From: Actinomycetes bacterium
GTDB lineage: Bacteria > Actinomycetota > Acidimicrobiia > Acidimicrobiales > Microtrichaceae
Direction: 5' to 3'
Length of the DNA: 64,000 nt
Assembly (NCBI GenBank): GCA_024222295.1
Contig: JAAEPF010000032.1
Span: 1-64,000 of the forward strand
This document shows, piece by piece, positions 8,587 to 16,740 of this stretch. The position numbers were made by a program, and so were the translations under genes. Below the pieces are notes generated by a model. That model saw only the letters and a list, made by a program, of their open reading frames with translations. It was not told the DNA's origin and ran no database searches. The number at the start of each line of letters is the position of its first letter. Within the stretch, counting starts at the first letter, position 1.

Positions 8587-8717
8587 ATCGTAACCCTCTT
8601 CTTAGTAGCTAGACGAAACAGTCTTGCACAACTCGGTAAGCCGTGGGCCCATTTTCGCGAATTCGGGTGGTCGTGTAGACCCATTTCGGACCACATGCGG
8701 TCAGCCACCCCCGAAGA

Positions 8718-9203
8718 TCAGGAAGTGGCTCTCACGTAGTACACACTGTCCCCCGGCGCATTAGGAATGTCCGGAACGATACAGCAGGACTCTCCCTGAA
8801 TCTGTGCGAGATCTGGATATTCATTGCGGTCGTAGCTCTGCCCGTTGGCTTGGAGGTAACCCGGCGTAACTGGACCGGCGTAGAGCAGTGCGGTGACAGT
8901 TCCAACCGGAACGGCGTCCGGGGATGCAAAGGCTTTGACTGCAACCCATTTGTTGTTCTCACACTGATAGAACTGGCCTGCGTCGCCTACCAGCGGAACT
9001 GAACTTCCGTTGGAGATACATGGTTGACCATCTCTGGCTACGAGGAACGGGTTGATATCCAATGGGTTGACAATTGGCGGGTTCCCAGCCGCATCAGCAG
9101 ACACTCCCCCAAGTGCGATGGCTGTCAGGAGAGCCGTTGCAATAGCGGTCATCGCAGTTTTGATCTCATGCTCCTTCCGAATGGCCAAACATATGCCGTC
9201 CAC
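8718..9203 (-). CDS. Secreted protein with tail-collar-like motif
   Basis: The protein has a signal peptide (ATALLTAIALGGVSADA) and a mature part of about 120 residues. The segment TPGYLQANGQSYDRNEYPDLAQI followed by VPDI resembles the phage tail-collar/microcystin-dependent-protein pattern (GWLxCDGxxxxRxxYPxL, then LPD). The coordinates give the longest ATG-started frame. An AAGGAG at 9171-9176 fits neither ATG well. It sits six bases before an in-frame ATC at 9162-9164, which would give a classic MKTAMTAIATALL signal peptide. The start is therefore uncertain. No phage genes adjoin it. Confidence 0.55.
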   Translation of the reverse strand: MDGICLAIRKEHEIKTAMTAIATALLTAIALGGVSADAAGNPPIVNPLDINPFLVARDGQPCISNGSSVPLVGDAGQFYQCENNKWVAVKAFASPDAVPVGTVTALLYAGPVTPGYLQANGQSYDRNEYPDLAQIQGESCCIVPDIPNAPGDSVYYVRATS

Positions 9204-9445
9204 CTATTGACTGCGTCAAGCCACGCTCAAGAATGCGGCCAGATTTCTTGACATTTGGCGAGCGAAAGGAGGTCAGTCGACAGCACAGCGAGTCCGGTCC
9301 GCATGAGGTTGCCGAACCCCTCTGATCGGTTCCGAGCTCCAGCTCGCTGCACGGCTTCGTTCACAGCTGCAGGGTCCCAAGGCGTGTACCGGTGACGAGG
9401 TGGCTCGGGACCCCATGAATCCAGCTCTCTTCTAGGATTGGCGCC

Positions 9446-10534
9446 ATGCCCAACACAGTTGTGTCAAGCAGTAGACGCCGGCGAAGCCTTGCAGGCTATG
9501 TGGTGTCGGCGGTTGTTGGAGTTGCGTTGGCCGCGGTTGGTTGGGCGGTGTTCAAACGACGCAGGGACCTGTTCTCCACCCGACGGGACGCCTATTCCAG
9601 GCGCCCGGCGCGACCGTTGCGCCCAGCCCTGATCGTCAACCGCTGGAGTGGCGACGGCAAGGCCGAGAAGACCGGACTCGCGGAAGCCGCCGAGGCGGCG
9701 GGTGTCAACGTCATAATGCTCGAGCCTGGAGATGACATCGTGCAGCTTGCCGAGACAGCCGTTGACGAGGGCGCCGATGCCATCGGTGCAGCGGGCGGCG
9801 ATGGCTCACTGGGACTCGTCGCAGGGGTCGCGGTTCGGCGTGGAGTTCCGTTCTTCTGCATACCCGTGGGCACTCGCAACCACTTCGCGCTGGACCTCGG
9901 CCTGGACCGGGACGACCCGATCGCCGCCCTCGGCTCCATCACCGACGGCGAGGAGTTGCTGATTGATATCGGGATGGCCGACGAACGACCTTTCCTGAAC
10001 AACGTCAGCTTCGGCATCTACGCCTCCGCTGTGCACCGGGACGAGTACCGCGCGAACAAGGAGGAGACTCTCTCCCAGGTCGCCGCAGAGTTCAGGCGAG
10101 GGGAAGACACAGGCAGCGATCTCCGCTTCTCGGGTCCCCGCGGCGGCCAGGCCGAGAAGGTGGCTGTTGCGCTGGTATCCAACGGCGCGTACATCTTCTC
10201 CGGACCACCGGACTTCGGTCGTCGTCCCAGCCTCGCGAGCGGGATGCTGGGCATCAACGCAGCTGGAAAGGGCACCCGGCCGGACGGCCGACCGGTCTCG
10301 TCAGTCCGGACCTGGCAGTCCGAAAGCCTGCGGATCGAGGCTGACGGCCAGATACTCGCAGGGCTCGACGGGGAGGCCGTCAACTTCGACTCGCCGCTGG
10401 AGCTGTCCGTGCGTCCGAAGTCGTTGCGTGTCCTCGTACCCAGGGGCACCAGCCCCGGGTACAGGTCGGTTGGTGAAGCCGTGAGGGCCAGCATCGACGG
10501 GCTCGCCGCCCTCGGCGGTGCCGTTGGATCCTGA
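9446..10534 (+). CDS. Diacylglycerol/sphingosine-kinase-family protein
   Basis: The 362-residue protein has an N-terminal transmembrane helix (about 16-36) and a DAGK catalytic fold. The nucleotide-binding loop is GAAGGDGSLGLVAGVA (about 114-129), and PVGTRNHFALDLG and the substrate-side LNNVSFGIYA follow. The family phosphorylates lipid alcohols such as diacylglycerol, or modifies related lipids. The standard GGDGT is GGDGS here, which is common. A membrane-anchored lipid kinase is the best call, with the substrate unknown. Confidence 0.75.
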   Translation: MPNTVVSSSRRRRSLAGYVVSAVVGVALAAVGWAVFKRRRDLFSTRRDAYSRRPARPLRPALIVNRWSGDGKAEKTGLAEAAEAAGVNVIMLEPGDDIVQLAETAVDEGADAIGAAGGDGSLGLVAGVAVRRGVPFFCIPVGTRNHFALDLGLDRDDPIAALGSITDGEELLIDIGMADERPFLNNVSFGIYASAVHRDEYRANKEETLSQVAAEFRRGEDTGSDLRFSGPRGGQAEKVAVALVSNGAYIFSGPPDFGRRPSLASGMLGINAAGKGTRPDGRPVSSVRTWQSESLRIEADGQILAGLDGEAVNFDSPLELSVRPKSLRVLVPRGTSPGYRSVGEAVRASIDGLAALGGAVGS

Positions 10535-10584
10535 CGCCACCGCTCCGTGGCTGTGAGCCTCGAGCCCCGGTCGGTTCGGGGGCG

Positions 10585-11553
10585 TCATGCGGGGGACGCG
10601 GCCGGGGCGACTGGCATGTCGTGGGCCGAGAGCCGGGCCGCGCGGGGCGACACACCGATGACCCGTTTGAAAGCACGACTGAAGGCGGCTTCGGAGTCGT
10701 AGCCAACCTCTCCGGCAACTGTGGCGACGTTGGAATCGGTGCGCTGGAGCAAGTCGAGGGCGACGTGCATGCGCCAGCGGGTGACGTAGCGCATGGCCGA
10801 CTCGCCGACGAGATCGGTGAATCGTGCAGCGAACGCCGATCGCGACATGGCCACCTCGTCGGCCAGCGTGGCCACTGTCCAGTCGTGTTGGGGGTTGCGG
10901 TGCACGCTTGCGATGGCGGCACCGATCTGCTGGTCGCGCAGCGCCCCCAGCCAGCCGGTCTGGGCCGCGGGGTCGCGCTCGATCCAGGTTCGGATGGCCT
11001 GGATCACCACGATGTCGCACAGACGACTCACCACCGCCTCGCCCCCCGGGCGGGCCTGTTGGGTCTCCTCGGCCATGAGCTCGAGGGTGGCCCGCATCCA
11101 GTCTGCCCGGGTGGAGCGGGAGGCCTCGATGTGGATGACCGGCGGCAGCGAGCCCACCAGTTGGCGTGCAGCCGGGTGCTCGAGGCGGATGCCGCCGCAG
11201 ACCAGGTCGGTGCGCTGACCCCCACCACCGTGGCGCAGAACGGCGTACTGGTCGGTGACGTAGTCGTGAGGGAGGTCGAACACGCTCGGCGTGTCTGTCT
11301 CTTCGATGCCCCAGCCCCGGTGTCCTGTGCCGTGGGGGACCAGCACGAGGTCACCGGTGCGCAGCGTGAGGGTGTCGCCCTCGACCTCGAGGGTGAGCTC
11401 GCCACCGAGCACGGCGTGGAACCACACGCAGTCGGGCATGGGCGGCAACTCGAGACCCCACGGCTCGGTGAGCTCGGACGGGCAGTAGAAGATCCCCGAC
11501 ATCTGGATGTACCGGAGGGCCTCCCCGATGGCTGGAACAGCGGTATCGGTCAT
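10585..11553 (-). CDS. AraC-family transcriptional regulator with cupin sensor
   Basis: The 322-residue protein has an N-terminal cupin domain (about 15-190), with LELPPMPDCVWFHAVLGGELTLEVEG and DLVLVPHGTGHRGW. The C-terminal AraC double helix-turn-helix includes WTVATLADEVAMSRSAFAARFTDLVGESAMRYVTRWRM and VATVAGEVGYDSEAAFSRAFKRVIGVSPRAAR. The start is the ATG at 11553; upstream in-frame sequence has no RBS. It is divergent from the 11667-12661 gene pair and probably controls it. The effector is unknown. Confidence 0.85.
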   Translation of the reverse strand: MTDTAVPAIGEALRYIQMSGIFYCPSELTEPWGLELPPMPDCVWFHAVLGGELTLEVEGDTLTLRTGDLVLVPHGTGHRGWGIEETDTPSVFDLPHDYVTDQYAVLRHGGGGQRTDLVCGGIRLEHPAARQLVGSLPPVIHIEASRSTRADWMRATLELMAEETQQARPGGEAVVSRLCDIVVIQAIRTWIERDPAAQTGWLGALRDQQIGAAIASVHRNPQHDWTVATLADEVAMSRSAFAARFTDLVGESAMRYVTRWRMHVALDLLQRTDSNVATVAGEVGYDSEAAFSRAFKRVIGVSPRAARLSAHDMPVAPAASPA

Positions 11554-11666
11554 GGACCCAGTGTGATCGCTGCAGCTACGAGCCGTCCAGCATGCTGGAC
11601 GTTTGAGCAAGAATTACGATCGTTCAGTCATTCATTAACCACCGTTGCTAGTTCATTCTGGTCTCC

Positions 11667-12185
11667 ATGCACACAACTGACAGCACCCAATCACCCACCA
11701 CAATCCACCGACCGGACCCGGAGCGGATCCACCGAGCCATCAGGAAGCGGTCGTTCGCCACGCTGGCAACTGCGTCGGCGGCTGGTCGGCCCCACGTGGC
11801 CGGCGTCCTGTTCGATGTCGCCGACGACACGCTGTACGTCAACACCCTGCGCACCAGCCGAAAGGCCCGCAACGTGCTGGCCAACCCCCGAGTGGCGGTC
11901 GTGATCCCTATCCGCCGGTTGCCGGTCGGCCCCCCGTCCACAGTGCAGTTCCAGTCCGAGGCCAGCGTGCTCGAGCTCGACGATCCCGGGATCCAGCGCC
12001 TGGTTGCCGACGGGCACCTGGGATCAATCACCGGTCACGGCGAGCTCGACATGCCCGACGGCTGCTTCTTGGAAATCCCGGTTCCGGATCGTCTGGTCAC
12101 CTACGGGCTCGGCATGTCGCTGCGCCGATTCGTCACCGACCCCATGAACGCCGGTGGACTGGTCGATTCCGAGGCGGGACGATGA
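11667..12185 (+). CDS. Pyridoxamine 5'-phosphate oxidase-fold protein
   Basis: The 172-residue protein shows the split-barrel flavin/F420-binding fold: RSFATLATASAAGRPHVAGVLFDVADDTLYVNTLRTSRKARNVLANPRVAVVIP. This fold binds FMN, F420 or haem, and the cofactor cannot be decided from sequence by eye. It is divergent from an AraC regulator and overlaps the next gene by ATGA, so it is translationally coupled to a DUF1772 membrane protein. The pair may handle one small-molecule oxidation under AraC control. Confidence 0.75.
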   Translation: MHTTDSTQSPTTIHRPDPERIHRAIRKRSFATLATASAAGRPHVAGVLFDVADDTLYVNTLRTSRKARNVLANPRVAVVIPIRRLPVGPPSTVQFQSEASVLELDDPGIQRLVADGHLGSITGHGELDMPDGCFLEIPVPDRLVTYGLGMSLRRFVTDPMNAGGLVDSEAGR

Positions 12186-12661
12186 TGGGAGGCTGGGAGC
12201 TGGCACTGGTCCTCGCCGGCCTGCTCGGAGCGGCGATGAGCGGTGGCGCGTTCTTCGCGTTCTCCAACTTCGTGATGCCGGCGCTGGCCAAGCTGCAGCC
12301 CGGCAATGGCGCCGCTGCCATGCAGGCCATCAATGCCGCAGCACCGACGCCGGCCTTCGTGGCTGCCATCGCCACCGCCGGTTTGGCCGGGGTGCCGGTC
12401 GTGGCGGCCAACCTCGACCGCCTCGACGAGGGCGCGGTGCGGTACGTCGCGGTCGGAGCCGCCATGTCGCTCGGCTCGTTCCTCATCACCGTCGCCGGCA
12501 ACGTGCCCCGCAACAACGCCCTCGATGCGGTCGACGCCGACAGCCATGAGGGTCAGTCGTACTGGAGGCGCTACCTAGCCAGCTGGACCAGGCTGAACAC
12601 GCTCCGCACCCTGACCTCGCTTACCAGCGTGGTGACCTACGCCCTCGCGCTCTCTGCGTGA
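12182..12661 (+). CDS. DUF1772 membrane protein
   Basis: The 159-residue protein has four hydrophobic segments with the DUF1772 landmarks: SGGAFFAFSNFVMPAL in helix 1, ITVAGNVPRNNALDAV after helix 3, and the WTRLNTLRTLTSLTSVVTYALAL end. Members include fungal anthrone oxygenases such as HypC, but most bacterial copies are uncharacterised. It shares an ATGA overlap with the preceding gene, indicating coupled expression. Confidence 0.8.
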   Translation: MMGGWELALVLAGLLGAAMSGGAFFAFSNFVMPALAKLQPGNGAAAMQAINAAAPTPAFVAAIATAGLAGVPVVAANLDRLDEGAVRYVAVGAAMSLGSFLITVAGNVPRNNALDAVDADSHEGQSYWRRYLASWTRLNTLRTLTSLTSVVTYALALSA

Positions 12662-12805
12662 CATCTCCGGTTTGCGGGTTCCTTTCACCCACACGATGCT
12701 CGTCGCCGAGTCTGTCGACCGTCTAGAGGTCAGTTTCGATGGCGAGCTGTGAGAACTACGAGATGATGCCCAACCGCAACCTCGCATTGACCAGCCGCCG
12801 GTCGA

Positions 12806-12862
12806 CAGTGAAACGGATACTCAGGACTCGTTGAAGAAAGGATCGGGGATCGATGGGTCGCG
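12806..12862 (-). repeat. Dispersed repeat covering the SnoaL-like gene 3' end
   Basis: This is the second copy of the 56-57 bp repeat also found at 7626-7681. Here it spans the last codons and stop of the SnoaL-like gene plus 15 bases beyond it. Confidence 0.75.
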
Positions 12863-13333
12863 CAACTTTGCAGCGGCGCCGGCACCTGTCAACGGCAGAC
12901 CTTCGGGATCTACGAGGCCCAGTTGCACCAGCAGGTTGGCCTGATCCCAGTGAATATGTTCATAGGCCACTTTTCCGTCTTCTAACCCTACGATCACCAC
13001 GAAGGCCACCTCGGCAAACTTCCCGGTCGGCTTGACCCCGGGCAGGATATGGTCCATTACCGCAGTATGGGTGAACGAGATGATCATCTCATCTACGAGA
13101 CAGTCAGTGCTCTGTGTCCGTGAAAGTGTCTCGAACACCGCATCCGGCGGGAAGAACTGGCCGATAAGCCTTCTGGAGTAGAAGGTCCTGACCCCATCAA
13201 ATCCCTGTGCCCCAAGCATGGTGGGCACATTCACGAGGTGAGGTGTGGAAGTCATGGTGGCCATCGTTCGATCAAGGTCACCGGCCAGTTCTGCCTCCAT
13301 GTGTTCGTCAAAGATCTCAACTGGCGACTTCAT
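12821..13333 (-). CDS. SnoaL-like (NTF2-fold) protein
   Basis: The 170-residue protein has the NTF2/SnoaL pattern: an N-terminal helix (MKSPVEIFDEHMEAELAGDLDRTMATMT), FYSRRLIGQFFPPDA, and beta strands CLVDEMIISFTHTAVMDHILPG and AYEHIHWDQANLLVQLGLVD. The fold serves as cyclase, isomerase or a binding protein. The nearest architecture I recall is the ester-cyclase/carboxymethylenebutenolidase-associated subgroup, but no substrate can be named. It is a single gene, convergent with the DUF1772 gene. Confidence 0.7.
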   Translation of the reverse strand: MKSPVEIFDEHMEAELAGDLDRTMATMTSTPHLVNVPTMLGAQGFDGVRTFYSRRLIGQFFPPDAVFETLSRTQSTDCLVDEMIISFTHTAVMDHILPGVKPTGKFAEVAFVVIVGLEDGKVAYEHIHWDQANLLVQLGLVDPEGLPLTGAGAAAKLRDPSIPDPFFNES

Positions 13334-13555
13334 GATGACTCCTCAAGTGGTTGGGACAGCGGGTCGTTCAACGTAGCGCCAGATCGAGCCGGCCACGCCT
13401 GGCTATGACCAGTCCCCACACACCGGCTCGGCTGTTCGTCGAGACCCCGGGGATCCCCCGGCTCACCCCATCGCCGTCGGGGCCGCCCAACCGATGGTCC
13501 GCGCTACGGGGTGGGTCGCAGCGGGTCCGCGGAGGTCGACGCTGCCCCCCAGCTG

Positions 13556-13955
13556 TCAATCCGCAGGAGGGTCGAAGCGACGCCGGTCGAGAACCGCCAG
13601 GTGACACCCGATGGAGCGGAGCAGGACCAGGTCGTCCTCTCCGGCCGCGTGTCCCGCGATGAGATGCTGGACGACGGCGTCGGCGATGTCGGCCAGTCCT
13701 CTCAGGCAACCGACCTTCTGGAAATCGCCGGCCAACCCCGCGCTCAGATGGGGCGCCAGGCGGACGTAGTCGACTAGGTCGGAGCCGAACAGCACCAGGG
13801 AAAAGCGTCCCCAGCCGAGGTCGTCGATCCCGATCCCGAAACCCATCCGCGGCGAGGGTGCCGATGACGGGGCTGACCTCGGGGTGGGCGACGAGCACCT
13901 GGGGGGCGATGACCGTACCGAGTGGGCCCGGCCCTGTGCGCGGTGTGGCCTGCGC
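13556..13955 (-). pseudogene. Frameshifted EAL-domain-like remnant
   Basis: Directly after the TetR stop, the same frame reads VLVAHPEVSPVIGTLAADG. A shift of frame near 13840 continues with FGIGIDDLGWGRFSLVLFG, SDLVDYVRLAPHLSAGL and GEDDLVLLRSIGCHLA. In order these match the EAL-phosphodiesterase signatures IDDFGxGxSSL, VDxLKID and the late LRxLGC motif. The N-terminal half with the EAL residues is missing, so no cyclic-di-GMP hydrolysis is expected. The assignment rests on motif order only. Confidence 0.4.
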
Positions 13956-14555
13956 TCAGCTGACCGCGGTGGGCTCGAGCGAGGCGAGCAGTGTCTTGGC
14001 TGCGTTGATTGTTCTACGGTCCGACTTCGTTGTCTGGGCGAGTCCGAGGACGCGGAAGCGTTCCGCGTTGTCGATGAGCAACAGGAGGGCATGGGCGACG
14101 GTGGCGCGCTCTTTGGTGGACGACTCCGGGTATCGGGCGGCCAGACCTTCGAGGAGTCGGCGCTCGAGAGCGTCGTAGGCGCGTTTGACTTCGGCTTTGG
14201 CGTAATCGTCGTGATGGGCCAGGGTGAGGACTTCGTCGAAGAGGACCATCGCAGCGGAATCGGCTCGGTGTCGTCCGATCACGTCGGTGACAATGGCAAG
14301 TGGCACGTCGGCTGGCTCGTATTCGGCGCCGATACTTTCGAGCAGTTCGATGTAGTAGTCGCAGCTGCGCTCGACCGCTGCGCTGATGACGGCGTCCCGG
14401 TTGCCCAGGAAGTGGCTGATCGCGGACCGTTGCATGCCGGCCTCGGCGGCCACTTTGGCCATGGTCGTCTCGGCAAGGCCGAACTGGACGATGCACCGCT
14501 GCACGGCGTCGACGATCTCTTCTCGACGGACTTCAGCCATGCTCGGGCGTCCCAC
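13956..14555 (-). CDS. TetR-family repressor of the sulfatase locus
   Basis: The 199-residue protein has an N-terminal helix-turn-helix (IVDAVQRCIVQFGLAETTMAKVAAEAGMQRSAISHFLGNRDAVISA) and an all-helical ligand domain. I chose the GTG at 14555 because AAGGTGG precedes it at suitable spacing; an ATG at 14540 is the alternative. The gene is divergent from the sulfatase and only 22 bases from a perfect palindrome (14578-14593), the likely operator. The ligand may be the sulfatase substrate or product, which is inference. Confidence 0.85.
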   Translation of the reverse strand: MGRPSMAEVRREEIVDAVQRCIVQFGLAETTMAKVAAEAGMQRSAISHFLGNRDAVISAAVERSCDYYIELLESIGAEYEPADVPLAIVTDVIGRHRADSAAMVLFDEVLTLAHHDDYAKAEVKRAYDALERRLLEGLAARYPESSTKERATVAHALLLLIDNAERFRVLGLAQTTKSDRRTINAAKTLLASLEPTAVS

Positions 14556-14577
14556 GGCCACCACCTTACAGAGTTTC

Positions 14578-14607
14578 TTGACAACACTGTCAATCATCAC
14601 ATAGGTT
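14578..14607 (+). promoter_or_regulatory. Sulfatase promoter with TetR operator palindrome
   Basis: TTGACA-ACAC-TGTCAA (14578-14593) is a perfect inverted repeat. Its left arm is also a consensus -35 box, and TAGGTT at 14602-14607 is a fair actinobacterial -10 with an 18-base spacer. A repressor bound here would block -35 recognition. Confidence 0.6.
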
Positions 14608-14692
14608 GATGGGCCAGCAAGACAAACAATGTTCCGGAAGCAGGGGCCGACGGCAGTGCCTTCGATCACCAACGCCCAAAGGAGTGGTGAAG

Positions 14693-16267
14693 ATGCCACG
14701 ACGAGTTCTGTTCATCACCGACGACATGCAGCGTTGGGACACCATCGGCGCGTGGAACGGGCCCCATTCGCAGTACGCGCTGACACCCGTGCTCGACGGG
14801 CTGGCCCGCGACGGGGTGCAGTATTGGCGGGCGTACAACCAGAACCCGTTGTGCATGCCGTCGCGGTCGACGATGTTGACCGGGCAGTACCCGCGTACGC
14901 ACGGGTCGTGGAACAACGGCATCGCCCTGTCGCACGAGTCGAACACGGTGGCGCAGTACCTGAAGGAGAACACGAGTTTCCGGACCGCGCTGATCGGCAA
15001 GCCGCATTTCGAGCCGTACTCGTCCGCGCACTCCCTGGAAACTGCGCTGGGGGCGAGCAACACCTACGGCCCGGCTCGAGGCTTCGACACCATGATCACT
15101 GCGGGCCATGACCTGGTTCCGCTGCAGGGCCACTACGTCCAGTGGCTCAAGCGCCACTACCCCGAACATCTCAGCGACTACTACGACCTCTTGAACGTGC
15201 CGAAGAACCCGGGTGAGCACTCGACGATGAACGTCACCGGCGGAGGTGACACCGGTGCGCCGTTCGTGAAGGACAACCCGATCCCAACGGAGCTGTACCA
15301 CACCGACTGGGTCGCCGATCACACCATCCGGTGGGTCGACTCGATGGACCCCGAGGACGACTGGTTCTGCTGGATGAGCTTCCCCGACCCGCACCATCCC
15401 TACGACCCGCCGGCATCGGAGAAGCACCGCGTCAACTGGCGCGACATCGAAGTCGACGAGCTCTACGGCGAGTCCAACGCGCAACGCGAGGCATGGCTCG
15501 ATGCCAAGCCCAAGCACTGGAAGTGGTGGTGGACCGGCGAGAAGTTCGTGTCCTTCGAGGCGCTCGAGGGCTACAGCTACATCGACCTACTCGACAACCC
15601 CGACAAGATCCGCGAGATCAACGCCAACATCCACATCGAGAACGCGATCATGGACGACGCCATCGGACGGGTGCTCGACCACCTCGAGGCCAAAGGCTGG
15701 CTCGACGACACCGACATCATCTTCACACCCGACCATGGCGGCTTGGACGGCGACAACGGCCTGCTCCTCATCGGACCCGCCCTGGTCGACAGCATCACCC
15801 GCTGCACCGCACTCTGGAAGCCAGCGCCCTCGCGCAACGTCGCGCCCGCCGACGTCAACGCTCCAGTCGGGCTCATCGACATCCCCGCCACGATCTGTCA
15901 GATCGCCGGGGTCGACGTGCCCGAGTGGATGGAGGGGCGACCGCTCCCCGTCTCGGAGGACGACGCCGCAGCACAGGGGCGTGATCACGTGTTCACCCAG
16001 TACGAGAGCTACACACCGGATGCTCAGATCAAGATGAACGCGGTCTACGCCGACGGCTGGATCTGCAACGTCTACGAACGAACCGAAACCTACGACGGCA
16101 ACGAAGGCGAGCTCTACAACGTCGAAGAGGACCCACGCCAACGCAACAACCTCTGGAACGATCCCGCCGAGAGGACGCGGATCGCCGAGATGAGCGACCT
16201 GATCTACAACGACCTCCTCAACCGCCCACTGCTGCACCCACTACCCGAACCCGGCGCCCTCATCTGA
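14693..16267 (+). CDS. Type I sulfatase
   Basis: The 524-residue protein is a formylglycine-dependent sulfatase of the alkaline-phosphatase fold. Metal ligands appear in LFITDDMQRWD near the N-terminus. The cysteine to be converted to formylglycine lies in NPLCMPSRSTMLTGQYP, which keeps the C-x-P-S-R core. FPDPHHPYDPP and the C-terminal DHGGLDGDNGLLLIGP complete the site. No signal peptide is seen, so it is probably cytoplasmic. The ATG at 14693 has AAAGGAG eight bases upstream. The neighbouring SulP transporter and antiporter suggest handling of an organosulfate and its released sulfate. No formylglycine-generating enzyme gene is in the window. Confidence 0.85.
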   Translation: MPRRVLFITDDMQRWDTIGAWNGPHSQYALTPVLDGLARDGVQYWRAYNQNPLCMPSRSTMLTGQYPRTHGSWNNGIALSHESNTVAQYLKENTSFRTALIGKPHFEPYSSAHSLETALGASNTYGPARGFDTMITAGHDLVPLQGHYVQWLKRHYPEHLSDYYDLLNVPKNPGEHSTMNVTGGGDTGAPFVKDNPIPTELYHTDWVADHTIRWVDSMDPEDDWFCWMSFPDPHHPYDPPASEKHRVNWRDIEVDELYGESNAQREAWLDAKPKHWKWWWTGEKFVSFEALEGYSYIDLLDNPDKIREINANIHIENAIMDDAIGRVLDHLEAKGWLDDTDIIFTPDHGGLDGDNGLLLIGPALVDSITRCTALWKPAPSRNVAPADVNAPVGLIDIPATICQIAGVDVPEWMEGRPLPVSEDDAAAQGRDHVFTQYESYTPDAQIKMNAVYADGWICNVYERTETYDGNEGELYNVEEDPRQRNNLWNDPAERTRIAEMSDLIYNDLLNRPLLHPLPEPGALI

Positions 16268-16362
16268 CCAAATGAGACGACGCACCGCGTCGGGGTACCC
16301 ATCCGCCTTCCGGTCGAGTCGGCTCGTCGTCACGGGACTCCCACGGGTAGCCGAGTGCCCCT

Positions 16363-16695
16363 GACGAGTTCGCCAACCTGTGAGACGACGACACGCCCAT
16401 GCTCTTCGGGGCCGTGTACACCAGATCCGAGGTCGCGCAGATGGACTACGACGCCGCCAAGTCGAAGTACGACGACTGAGGGCTGATCGACAACTCCGAC
16501 TCGGCGACCGCAAGAGTTCGGTGAGCACCTCGACTGCGGTCAGATCGGCCTCGTTGTCGTGGCCGCCGCCAACGTCAGCTCGAAGGTCGATGGGGTACTG
16601 GAGCGGGCCAACCAGGTCGCTACGAAGGGGCTGCAGGGAGTGACGCCGAAATCAACAAGGAAATCGCCGAGGCCGTACACGACACGGCCAGCTGA
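16363..16695 (+). pseudogene. Decayed small gene, DUF1269-like (tentative)
   Basis: Fragments in different frames read in order DEFANL, a stop, DDDTPMLFGAVYTRSEVAQMDYDAAKSKYDD, a stop, then GQIGLVVVAAANVSSKVDGVLERANQVATK. After a further shift comes DAEINKEIAEAVHDTAS and a stop. The order and spacing look like one small alpha/beta protein of a DUF1269-like family broken by at least two stops and a frameshift. The rest of 16268-16740 holds nothing else I can recognise. Confidence 0.45.
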
Positions 16696-16740
16696 TCGAC
16701 GTCGCGTTGTCCCGCTGCGGTCGAGGGAGGGAGCCACGAG

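Noticed and set aside
12662-12820. Possible transposase start (MLVAESVDRLEVSFDGEL) after the DUF1772 gene
   Set aside because: A vague likeness to an IS1380-type N-terminus stops after 18 residues at a TGA, with no inverted repeats.
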